Assembly (NCBI GenBank): GCA_000827265.1
Contig: KN834752.1
Span: forward strand, 434,001 to 498,000
DNA from: Collybiopsis luxurians FD-317 M1
Taxonomy: Eukaryota > Basidiomycota > Agaricomycetes > Agaricales > Omphalotaceae
Direction of reading: 5' to 3'
DNA length: 64,000 nt
Shown here in pieces: positions 44,840-55,520 of this stretch. Below the pieces are notes generated by a model. It was given only the letters and a program-made list of their open reading frames with translations. It was not told the origin of the DNA and made no database searches. Each line of letters begins with the position of its first letter. Positions within the stretch are counted from its first letter, which is position 1. Made by a program: the position numbers and the translations under genes.

Positions 44840-46063
44840 ATCCCGTGGTACTATGGTTGATGAACTTGACTTAAATATTGTTCAAGGAGGACTCAAAGAA
44901 GAACGGGCCGCCGGTGAAGAAAACATTTGATCTCAACGTAAAACGCCTCGAACCCATGATACGAGGTCGGCTGCATCGAAGTGGAACGGCTGAAGGAGCC
45001 ATATGCAGTTCTCGTTGCTTCTTGTATTAAGGTGGAAGCTGATATGAGCCGACAAGTACCTCATGGAAACTGAAGATAGGTACTGGTCACAAATTTCCGG
45101 GATTTCCGCGCGGAGTAAGCCAGAACAAGAATGAGCCGAGTTCAAAGTTCAAACCTGATGACCGTTACGAACTTCGAGACTGTACTAGTTGTGTGACATC
45201 ATGTTTTCGCCGCTCATGCAATGAAGCAGGTTCCAGTGCGTCTTTCAGACTGCCGAAGTTCATGCATGGATGGGTTGTGCCTGTCATGAGTCCAGCTCAC
45301 TGAAGGAAACTTTTGTTGAATTCAGAGATCGAACAGCTCCTCCGTATCAGAAACGGAAAGTAAATGTGACAGAATGAATAGTGATAGAGAGGAACGAAAT
45401 GGAATGAGAACAAATCCATGATTATCCGTAGTGCATATATCATATGCCTCTATCGGTTCCGAAAATGAAAACACTCTATGGATGCCGAGAGCTCAGAACT
45501 TTTAGAAACCGGATTTGTGCGGACCGCGTTCCTAGGTGAGAGAGCAGGACAAAGCTGAGAATTTAGAGAAACACCCTCTTTCGCGCCCACCACTTGACTG
45601 AAAATCTTACATGAAAATCCAAAAATATGAAGCTTTGACCTTTACATTTATGGAAACCCACGTGACATGGAAATCCGAATAATCCCGATGAAGCATCGTA
45701 TCACGATCTACCAGCTTTCTCAACGCGAATATCGAATGTGCTACTCAGTCTCGCGCTATCAAAGTCTGTCTTATCCTTGCAATCACGGTCAGCTTGGCTT
45801 CTGGCATGGGAGGAGCTTGAACACCAGAACCGGTTCGAGAACTGACTTGAGAACAAGATTGAATCTTCAATCTTTTTAGGAATCTTGCTCTACCTGGCTT
45901 TATACACAAGTCAGTCAGCCGAGGCTCAGCAAATTTTTGAGCACCAACGGCTTCACATGCAGATGTTTTGCATGTGGGAGTATACTAGTCAATTTTGGAG
46001 TAATGTATTCCGCTGACTTATAAGCCTTCGCTCTGAGCTCTGAGCTCCTTCCATCCTGGCCTC
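44840..46063. other. 1.2-kb divergent intergenic region
   Basis: This is the upstream flank of the GH127 and questin-oxidase-like genes. No open frame with family features is present. A TATA-like TTATAAG at 46018-46024 lies ~40 bp before ATG 46064. Confidence 0.4.
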
Positions 46064-47775
46064 ATGACCACGAACAACCAGAACGAGCTATTCCCTCCTC
46101 CATCCCGTCCTCTGTACGCAGCGTCTCCGACCATCTGGGCAGGTAGCACTCCTGAATTACTCCGCGTTGTTCAAGATGTGCTGCAGGACAATCACAAGAG
46201 ATGGCACGCATTTTTCAATGACAGGGGATTTCACAAGTATGTATTGACATCTTTTCGTATTGTATCAATGGTCCTTATCCCCAATCCAGCCACACTGCCC
46301 ACCATATCCTCGCTCTTTGGGCTTTTGGGGTCAACAAAGATGTCATTGAAGCTGCCTACGAGGAAGATAAATTGATACAAAGACCAGCATTTTCATCGCC
46401 TGAACCTATTACGATGGCGAATTTCAACGAGCATCTTGGAGATGAAAAGTAAGTCCTTCCATAAGGTCAACATTCTTTATTGATCGACCTCCATAGTTAT
46501 TACAATGCCTACCTCCTTTTCTTTTGCGATATCGTTACCAAGAGAGATATTGGTTCTGTGTTGGAAGAATTTGTGTTTTCATCCAAAGTCAACTTCGGAT
46601 CCAAAAGCAACTCAGGACAACGACCTGAAATGTTAAATCGGTTCCTTGGAGGTTTGATTCATCCTTTCATCCATACGGGGTACGGCGTGGAATTTCAGAT
46701 TCCTGGCCTCATTGCTGAAGGTAATATTAGTACATCTTTCGCATGAACATGTCTATCTCATTTCCTTTCAGGTCTCGCACAAACAGCTGTACATTCGGCT
46801 TCAAATACTGTTCTTATTCCACCTTCCGTTTTCCCGAACGACCGCGTTCCTTCTGTGGGAAAACTTACTTCTTTCATACATTCTGTCAAACTCTCAAACT
46901 CGACAAGCGCAGGTGCTGCTGGGGATACGCATGCACTGAATGTCCTCGCTCGGATTATGAAGGACCCAGAGCTCAAAGTGACGAAAGCCGAAGAAACTAA
47001 CTTGTTCGCCAGCGTTATCGAAAAGAATGGGGATGCTATCTTCAAATACGCAAATTCTTGGAGTCTGGACACATCAAATCCCAAAGAGGTGGAACGCAAA
47101 ATTGAAGAACTGCAATGGATGAACGTTCTTATTTATGCCATCGCTGGGTTTAAGGCCGGGAAAGGCAATTTTAACGCTGATTTCTTTTAGTAAGGCCCTT
47201 TCATAACTCCAATCTCATTAATAACACGATTGCGCAGTATGCACTTGGTGACGACGTCCATTTTCCTTCCTACCCTTACAGCGTATCTCTGTCCCGCATC
47301 TCAAGAGGCCTTGCTTCGTGCTTATTTCGCAGTTTGTTTGTCCGTCTACGTTGCTCGCGGATGTCCCGATCTCGATGTCGAAGCATTTTTCGACGCAAAC
47401 ATTGTCGGTCCCAGAACCAACACTAATGCATTCGACACGTCTCCAATACTGAAACTACCTCCGACTTCCCCTTCAGTGACTTCCAGCCCTAATCCATGGT
47501 TCCCCATCATTCATCAAACTATCCTCCATCCCGATGACCATCTCTGCAAGTTACAGCGCACGCTAGCGCATTACTCTACCTTGTACGGTTGGAAATCGGC
47601 TGGATCATTTTCTGAGAAGCAAACGGAGCTACCTGGAGCGAATAAGATTGATGGGACCTTGTTCATCAGAGCTGCAGGGCTCACGGCTCTCAGACTTGGT
47701 CGCGATTTTGGGGGTGAAAAGTTATTGAGTTATTGGGACCGAGATGGCTTTTATCAACACTTGGCTGCCCTCTAA
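46064..47775 (+). CDS. Questin-oxidase-like (AflY/GedK, DUF4243) protein
   Basis: Start ATG 46064; stop at 47773-47775. After a short exon with RWHAFFNDRGFHK, the next exon opens HTAHHILALWAFGVNK, the histidine-rich helix typical of the family. Later exons give LGDEKNYYNAYLLFF, RPEMLNRFLGGLIHPFIHTG, GVEFQIPGLIAEGLAQTAVH and LVTTSIFLPTLTAYLCP. Five or six introns. Characterised relatives in aflatoxin and geodin pathways are Baeyer-Villiger-type oxidases opening anthraquinone rings. Basidiomycetes carry many homologues outside such clusters. There is no polyketide synthase nearby in this window, so the substrate is unknown. Confidence 0.82.
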
Positions 47776-48049
47776 CGTACTGTGTACATTACCTATCGAG
47801 TTACTGCGCATGTTGAATGACATTGTAAGTCTATCAAGCGATACATACCACGAATATATTTGCAATATGAACATACAGTAAGGATGAACTTGTTAGGAAC
47901 GTCCAATTACCAAAAACGGTGAAACGTAGACGCCCAAGTCACGGCAGTGCCCGCCACGTCTCTGTGTTCTTCCATCGCTAGTCTCTACTTTTTCTTGCTA
48001 TCGGCGCTGCGCTAGCCATTGCATTCACGGCTGGCCCCTTTCTTTTGGC

Positions 48050-50520
48050 ATGATGCCCAGCGCTACACTCCCTACACACTCAGCCGTGTACGAAAAATTG
48101 CACCACAAATCTCAGGCATCTTGGACAAAACAAGTATATGTACCGATACCAGGCGTTCAAAATCGCCGTCTACGTTTTCTTGTGCCAAATCTTCCTTCGT
48201 GGCGTCAAATCCAAGGCAAACTTCCAAAGCCAATGGGAAGGAAACGGACTCTGTTGCTCATATGTTTCGCATGTATGGCAATGGTCATGACTGTAATGTT
48301 GTTCTCAAGAAATGTTGGGACTCCAGAATGGCCTGATTCTTGGCCTCCCGGTGACCCTCCGACGCTTGTATTTAGAAGGGAGGATTTGCAGAATATATAT
48401 CGCTGGGAAATAGCCAGTGGGCACTATCCTTCACGGCGTAGCAGTGCGTTTCTTTCTCTCTTCCTTTTTTTCGCCTCCACACTCTGTTTCTTATTCATTT
48501 ATCCAACGTATCCATAGTTCCAAAGATGATAGGCCTCACTTCTCCGCCGTATAATCCCGCTTTGCCCGCGAAACAACGAAATCTCGTGCCTTCACGCTAT
48601 AGGCCGCCACCTTCACTGGTCACACCTAACACGGACACTGACACTCTAGGCGTAGGATCTAAAAGAGTTTACCTGGATATTCAAAGCATTCCACCAAGCG
48701 TTGCCTACCCGCCACGTCCTGTACCAGGTAGTGTCGCTGACATGGATGTTGTGATGAACCACTGTGATTTTTCGGAGAACAAGGTGCGAGTGTTCTTCTT
48801 ATCTGGTTACAGTAAGGTTCAACTTTGGATTATAGTATGTCCGGGATTGTCTGGAAGTTCTACGGCTTGGTGGGGGCCTCGATAATGGCCAGCGCTCACG
48901 GAGAGGGAAAATGGACGATTGGAAGTACATTTACATGGAGCAGGCGAATGCCACCATTGAAATTCCTTCCAGCTCAGAGGAGGAAGATGAGCATCCATAT
49001 CCTGTTCGTCGCCCCCTTGCCCCAGGTGAAGCCGATGTCGCGGAGGATCCCGATGCAGGACTTACCAGGAAGCGTGGCGTCGACTGGGAACCTCAGCTCG
49101 TCCTCCCTCCCCCACTCCAACACACCCCCAATGCCGCCCTCCCTGCCCCCTGTGATCCTCAAAACCCTCGGGTATTCCATATGTTCTGGACGGGTCCCTT
49201 CACCGACAAACCCTATCTTGCACTTCTATCCTTCCTTCATACACAGAATACTGGAATTCATCTCGAGGATTGGCCAAAGGACGCGCAAGTTTGCCGGCCC
49301 GAGTTCTGGCTTTGGATCAATCCTGGTCCTGCGGCTGCTGTACCTAATCCAAACGCCTTGAGTGACATGTTCGAGCAGCTGAAGGTCAGTCCGTGGGCTG
49401 CTCCCTTTCTTCATCCCCGATTCAAGGACGTCATTAAATTCAAGCTGTGGAATACTACAGAACAGCTTGACGGCGTCCCAGAAATCAAGAACGAATGGAG
49501 GACACTGCAAGACTCGCTCTTCAATTCTGGCGGATATGTAATCAGCGTCAAGCACGAGGAAGAGAGCAGTGCGAATGAGACGTCCACGAAGAAGGCAGAT
49601 GACGATGACATTATCAATCGTACTGGTTCTACCTCAGCTTCAGCTTATGACCGAATGTCTGTCATTCTCTCTGACATGGCGCGCTTTGTGCTCTGTCACC
49701 GCTTTGGTGGAATATATCTTGATGCCGATACGATTTTATTACGAGATTGGGAAGAGCTCTGGGGATGGAAGGGCGCTTTTGCGTACCGTTGGTCACGGCT
49801 CGAGAAGTATAACACTGCAGTACTGAGGATGAACAAGGGCTCTGCGTTGGGCTCTTTCTTGTTCAGAACGGCCTTGAAGAACGGTCTTGATTTTCATCCT
49901 ATGACGGTCTCACGATATATAGCCGACGCACATTTGGACGGATTATTATTACGGTTACCAGACGCCTTGTTTGACTCTGCTTGGTTGAACACCGAGTACT
50001 ATCAGCGAGATAGACCTCCCCAGCCTTACTTTGTCGAGTGCGTGTTTCTTGTTCTATCCATACTGAGGTTTAATCTTTTTGCTCTCAGGTTCGCCGACTT
50101 TTTCGACACACCGCAACAGAGCAGTGCTGCACCCCAAGCGCTCGGCTTCAACGGATTTTTTAAGGGAGCGTACTCGTATCACTTCCATAACTTCTGGTTC
50201 GACACTTTTCTCTGTTTTTCGATCACGACTTGATTTCCTTTTGCAGGTGGAAACCATTTGATCCCACACGAAACTGGCCCGACTTGGGACCAAGATTCAG
50301 TGTCGGAGAAAGACTGGCGCGTGCAGCATTGGAGGGCAAAAATCTTACTTTCAGTGCTGCTCTTGCTGAGAGTAATGAAGAGCTTGGAACAGATGAGACT
50401 GTCGAGTCCGACAAGCGTGATCTAGATTGGGCCGCTGTTCTAAAAAGGACGTTCGAGTCGTATATTCGAGGAGAACGGCCGAACATGTATGGGGAGTGGT
50501 TGAATTTTCCGAATCCATAA
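48050..50520 (+). CDS. Type II membrane glycosyltransferase with DXD motif (GT32-like)
   Basis: From ATG 48050 a cytoplasmic leader of ~65 residues precedes one signal-anchor helix (TLLLICFACMAMVMTVMLF). A luminal stem follows with exons joined at ~48445-48510 and ~48785-48835. The catalytic part contains RVFHMFWTGPFTDKPYLAL, MARFVLCHRFGGIYLDADT and LLRDWEELWGW; the DAD in YLDADT is the metal/nucleotide-sugar-binding DXD. Two final introns (near 50040-50090 and 50197-50246) lead to HFHNWWKPFDP and the end EWLNFPNP. The layout fits a Golgi enzyme that extends glycans on proteins or lipids using a nucleotide sugar. The exact sugar and acceptor are not readable. Confidence 0.75.
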
Positions 50521-50764
50521 CATAGGGTCAGGTTTTTGTCGGGAAGATTTATATTATATGGTACTAGTATTGTCAGGCGCCTCGCAAACACCACACTTGT
50601 AATTTGGAACAACTGTTGCCGTAAATAGTAAAGCGAGTAGAATGAGTGAAACAGTTTGTAAGGTCGGCTGTTTCTGTGCCTGTGAGCTTTTTACCACTGA
50701 GATTCTCAAGCTTGTCTCGACGCGCAGACCGCCCAGACAACACGTGCGCAATTGAAGCGCAGTT

Positions 50765-51547
50765 ATGTCGTTTCCTGTTCTAGAAGGGGCCGAAATTCAT
50801 CCAAAGTTTATTGAAGCTCTTTCTGGAGATTCCAATCTTTATGGTATCCTATGGCCCCATATTATCTTATCGGCGTCCTGGACAACACGCCGTTTCCTGC
50901 TTCATAATGTTAACCACTTCTTCCGAGAGGTAGCCCTTAGCCATCCCGACGCTCGGTATGATCTAGGGAAAGAGGTAAGCATTTGGACTACGGTTAGAAA
51001 TCTGCTGGAATCCCGTCGAAACACGTCTATTATAGAAATACGTCAAGTTGAAAAACCGGCACCACAAGAACCCACCTCGACCTCCAACCCTGGATCTCGA
51101 CCAGAACTGGTCGTGGAAGGACTGGTCTGCTGCAAAGTGAGTATAGCTCACGAGTATGTAAGAAGCTGGGAGTTTTATTCTCTTCGAAGAGCTGGTTTTC
51201 ATAGCTTCGAAAGTTTCGAAATTTTCTGTGCTCTCGCGGCCATCGATCCCGAAACCAGTCATTCCTCGCGACGTCCATTGTTTAATGATGAGACATACTT
51301 GTGGACGTCTGAAGAGCGCGATGTTGTCCTGGAATGCGACAGAAATCCGATGGAGGAGCGAAAATTGCATGCCAATGGAATGTTGTACTGCGGTAACATT
51401 GGAGTGACTGGACGAGCCGAAAAAGTTATCAAACTTTTCGACTACTTGCAGAATAATCACAGCTTTGAACGGCCCTCCCAAGGATCAGAGCTGCTCAAGA
51501 CTGGCACTTTTTGGATGGCTTTGACTCAGTCGAGGTTTTACATATGA
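50765..51547 (+). CDS. Hypothetical protein, unrecognised
   Basis: A 260-residue frame starts at ATG 50765 and ends with stop at 51545-51547. It has protein-like composition: hydrophobic/aromatic segments YGILWPHIILSASWTTRRFL, NVNHFFREVALSHPDARYDL, and SFESFEIFCALAAIDPE. No domain is recognised. GKE followed by GTAAGC near 50972 is a good donor, so an intron may follow and the true protein could be shorter or differ. It is 244 bp downstream of the glycosyltransferase and converges with the NTase-like gene. Confidence 0.5.
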   Translation: MSFPVLEGAEIHPKFIEALSGDSNLYGILWPHIILSASWTTRRFLLHNVNHFFREVALSHPDARYDLGKEVSIWTTVRNLLESRRNTSIIEIRQVEKPAPQEPTSTSNPGSRPELVVEGLVCCKVSIAHEYVRSWEFYSLRRAGFHSFESFEIFCALAAIDPETSHSSRRPLFNDETYLWTSEERDVVLECDRNPMEERKLHANGMLYCGNIGVTGRAEKVIKLFDYLQNNHSFERPSQGSELLKTGTFWMALTQSRFYI

Positions 51548-51643
51548 AACAAGCAATGGGACTTTGCTAAAATACCTACTCTCATAATTATTTGAAGCAA
51601 TGTAAAGTGTACGATTAAAAGCAGTTACATTAGCAAAAAAAAA

Positions 51644-53443
51644 TTAATCAGAAAGCAATAATGGCGGAAATGGCACTATATTTCCTGGATTCGCTTTTTC
51701 CCTTATTCCGAGAAGCCCCTCAATGATTACACCAACCTTGCGCTTTTTCAGAACCTTGATCATATCGCGGGTCAATGAATATTTGCACTCTAGCTCCTGG
51801 AGTAATTCGGCAGGAGGTACAATCTTGACATTGGTCCACACATGTTTTGAGACTTCGCTCACTCGGAAAGTGATGTCGTACTAAAATCAAGGATGGATTG
51901 ACCTGACGTATATTCGAGTAGCACTGATACTTACCTTAAGGTCACCACAGAAAATGTCGTGAAATTTAACGAGTCTTTTTAACAGCTCTGATACTGTACA
52001 AGCATCGGGGAAAATAAGCATCTGAAAATCCTCATGGTTTTCGAAAGACGGCATTTCATTTCCAAAGACTTCCGCCAGCCGAGCACGGATTTGCTCGAAG
52101 ACAGAACTTTTCGGAGGCATAAGACTTCTATTGATCAGATAGTGGACCCACGAAGCCCATTCCCGGTCGACACTGCCAGTTTGAGATTGAGTCAACAAGA
52201 TAGCACCTGGAAGGAAATAAAAACAGACAGATCTGGATCTTCTTCCTGATTAGCTGGCAGCTTCACCTCGATTCCGTGAAGTTGACCAAAAAGTTTTTCC
52301 AGATTGCGCTTGTTCCTTGAGGTGCAGTATCCATATTTGAGCTTGATATCAGTCGTAAATGTGCGTTCGACAGATGAGTCGGTCATGTTAAAGGAGTGGG
52401 ACCAGGAATTGATGCGCACAGAATCCGATTGGTGGCTTGGTAAGCCCTGGGCATTAGGCAGTTGAATCACCCAACAGGCTACATCTCCAACAGATCGGTC
52501 CTCTGAAAATTCTGAACATTTGCGCAGGGTCATGGATACAGAGGGCCGGTCAATGATGGTCCACCCCCGCTCCCTATACTTTTCTCTAGCCGGAGTATGG
52601 CGACTGTCTTTCACGGCGAATCGGAGAACCTTCATGGACACCCGATCTACAAAAGTGGCGCGGGGATAAAGAGCGTATGCATGAGAGTAGCTGATAACGT
52701 TCATCACGCATGCTAAGCATCGCCGGGGGTGAGTGGATGTGAATCATCCAAGACATATTGGAAAGAGAGAACACACTTGAATGAAACGACAAGATGACAT
52801 CCATAGCACATGTATGAGACACGATGATTTGAACCTTTTTGTTGCCTCGAACAAAATTGAACACATTGGCTATCCCATTCGAAGCGTAGCCTTCAAAATT
52901 GTCTTCGTTGTCTACCATATTCTGTTGGAATGGACCAAAATCAAGGGAAAGAGTATCTTCCAACGCTCCCTGGAATGTTGAAGGTTGCTGGTTTATGGGC
53001 TGGAATTCGTAGCCAATACGCAGGAGGAAGTCTGAAAGTGGACGACAGTATCTGAGCTCCACGTATAGGTCGAGGTCTGAGCCTTCATAGGTAGTGAGAT
53101 CGAAGAATTGCAGGGCGGTGGATCCAGAGATGAGAGTTCCGGTACGATATTGCAGTATGCGAAACTCGTTGATCTCATCGTCGTCGAAATAAGGCGAAAG
53201 GACCTTTTCGATACGAAATGCGCGCCGATTGAAAGAAGAGACTATTCGATAGCTTTCCCGGTTCATTAAGGTATAGTTCAATCGTTCTTGGGGAGAAAGT
53301 TCTCGTAAAACGAAGTCCTGGACGGTCAGGGGGCTATTTTTTTGAAATTTAACTCGAAGGATTCCTTGAAGGGCTTGGAAAAGACTTACAGCAATACCAT
53401 AATGATACCGAGCGTGGTCGAGCAGTTTTTGATGAACGAACAA
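51644..53443 (-). CDS. NTase-fold-like fungal protein
   Basis: The first visible exon carries LRELSPQERLNYTLMNRESY, an F-box-like opening, then GTLISGSTALQFFDLTTYEG followed by SDLDLYVELRYC. A GS motif followed ~15 residues later by DLD is the signature of nucleotidyltransferase-fold proteins. Later exons include VQIIVSHTCAMDVILSFHSS, EKYRERGWTIIDRPSV, and WVHYLINRSLMPPKSS. The last exon ends IVPFPPLLLSD at 51644. About four introns. The frame is open at 53443 without an ATG; the true start is either an upstream exon (an ATG lies at ~53508) or uncertain. Similar proteins occur in many copies in basidiomycetes with no known function, and whether the NTase site is active is unknown. Confidence 0.55.
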
Positions 53444-53567
53444 TAATGTGACGGTAAGGTCTCAGAAGTTGATGTCACAGCGCGATGTCACGCTCGCGGT
53501 TTTCTTTTGCATAACGCTACATGGATCTAAATATTTCCGAGTTCTCTATAGCTTAAAGTAAATCTTC

Positions 53568-55384
53568 TTATTCATCCTCTGATTTGGGCTCGGTTTTCTT
53601 CGGTCTACCCAGCTTCCTTTCCGTCCCCAGCTTGAAAAACTCTTGCTTTGGTTTCTGTTCCTCCGTCCGAGCCTCCAGGGCAAGGGGCTTAGCTTTTCCC
53701 GAAGCGACAGCTTTCGCCATCTCCCGTCTACGTCGATCTCTTTGGGTGACACTGTCTCTGAACCTATAATTATTCTTGACCAGAGGAACTTTGCCTGTAA
53801 TGGGCACAGCCGAAAACACCCTCTCTGTGGCTGCCGAGCCAGCGAAGATGGATTCACGAGAGCGCCGAACGTGAAGGAGGTTCGATTTTTCTGATGCTGT
53901 GCCAGAGTTCGATGGGTAATTGGCAAAGCTTTCGGGATCAGAATGGCCTTCGGAGTCCTGCTCAGAATGAAGGGATGAGACAAAAGCCCAATAAATGACG
54001 AAAAAGATTTACGAGACTGACTTCGTTTGGTTCGGATCCTGGCAATGAGAGATAGTTGGGAAAGCTGTTGTCACTTAACGAACTATTGTCCTGTAGGATG
54101 GAAGTTCTGACCCTTAAGTTCATGGGGTCGATGAATAGATATCTTACGCTTGACTGGGGTTTAAGTGCATCCTGACGCCATGTAGACGAAAATCCTATAT
54201 TCAAGGAGTGTTCTCTAGATTGGCAGAAAATGCTGCTCACTTCGGTATCAAAATCAGAATCAAATTTGCCAGCCAGTAATTCTTTCAGCGGTATAGAAGT
54301 TACAGCGGCCAGTTCTTTCTTTTCTGCTTCTAGGAACTTATGCTAGAAACCATGGGTTCAGAAACGAGCTCCAGCAGGATAACAGTACTCACATTTCTGA
54401 GCTCAGTTTTAGATTCAAGACGCTGTTTTGTCAATTGCTGCTTGCTTGCGACTTGCCGCACTCGAGGTATTTGCGAAGCAAATGTATGTTGAACCTGTTG
54501 GGTGCTCAGTTCGTACCCGTGTGCCCGCTCCTCAAGAATTAGCTTTTCATCAGGTCCGATTTCAGCAAGAGCGTACAAAAGATTCCCGTGCCCAGCTGGT
54601 CTCCAGCGATATGATTTTCTTGTGAATCCTCTCCATGGCCATAAGAACGTCTGGAATAAGCTGGGTAAAGGGCATTCGATAGACGTCAAGAACCGGATAT
54701 ATAGAATAGGTCCATCCTGAGGGAGCGTAAGATAGCGTTCAAATCAGTTACAATGATGAGCGTGCTTACCCTGATGAATAAGATGCTGTCTAGGAGCTTC
54801 CTTGTCCAATACAACCTTTCCATCGACGATTTTGGCTCCTCGAACTATTGCAAAGTTGAATGCATTCTTTATTTTGTTGATAATCCTCAGTCGAACTACT
54901 TTTTTCTTGCTCGTTGCTTTCTTGCCCACCACTGTGACCAGTGACATTGACAACCGATTGGGTTGCTGAAAATTAATCAGCTTGACTGGTGCAAGGACTG
55001 CATTATCAATCTTATTGGTCGTAGGATGGTTAAGAGAACGAGAGATGCGTTCGGCCCACGTTTCAATAGGAATATTGAAGGGGGGCTGAAGAGAGGTCGT
55101 AGGAGGTTCTAGTAGCCCAAACGGTGTGGCAACTACATTAAACGCGTTTACACTAGTTTGAGGAAGAAATCTCCTGGGAGCTTTAGCAGCTGGATGGGTT
55201 GGATCCAAAACTGAGTCTGTACGGTGGAAAGGAATGATTGCCGAGGAAGCTGCTGGGCTCTGCCTTCGAAACTTGAGAATGCAGTTAGATCAAAGAGAAA
55301 GAAATAGAAAGAAAAGTCAGATACCAGGATTGAAGATAACTGAGAAGATTTTCTGAGTTGACTGAGCTCTTTACATTTCAGCAT
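53568..55384 (-). CDS. Putative mitochondrial protein with a basic RNase P-protein-like helix
   Basis: ATG 55384 starts MLKCKELSQLRKSSQLSSIL, a basic/serine leader without acids apart from one Glu, like a mitochondrial presequence. The first intron joins it to FRRQSPAASSAIIPF. The next exon has FNIPIETWAERISRSLN and KLINFQQPNRLSMSLVTVVG, followed by KKATSKKKVVRLRIINKIKN. That basic block resembles the RNA-binding helix of bacterial RNase P protein (K..VVRNRI.R..). Later exons are GWTYSIYPVLDVYRM-type, then HGYELSTQQVQHTF, a Ser/Pro-rich region, and a basic tail ending EPKSEDE at 53568. The resemblance is short and by eye only. It could instead be a mitoribosome- or RNA-associated protein. Confidence 0.5.
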
Positions 55385-55520
55385 TAGTGTTGGAGGCAGA
55401 GAAAACAAGCGCCCAGTGAGCGCTTATAGCGTGGGATAGAATCAGTGATTTGCTCGTTTACTGTTTTGAGTCTGACCACCAGTATCTCTTGTCGGTCCCA
55501 ATTCAAACTCGCCACACGCC

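Noticed and set aside
44840..47775. A secondary-metabolite cluster around the questin-oxidase-like gene
   Set aside because: No polyketide synthase, NRPS, terpene synthase or P450 is found next to it in this window.
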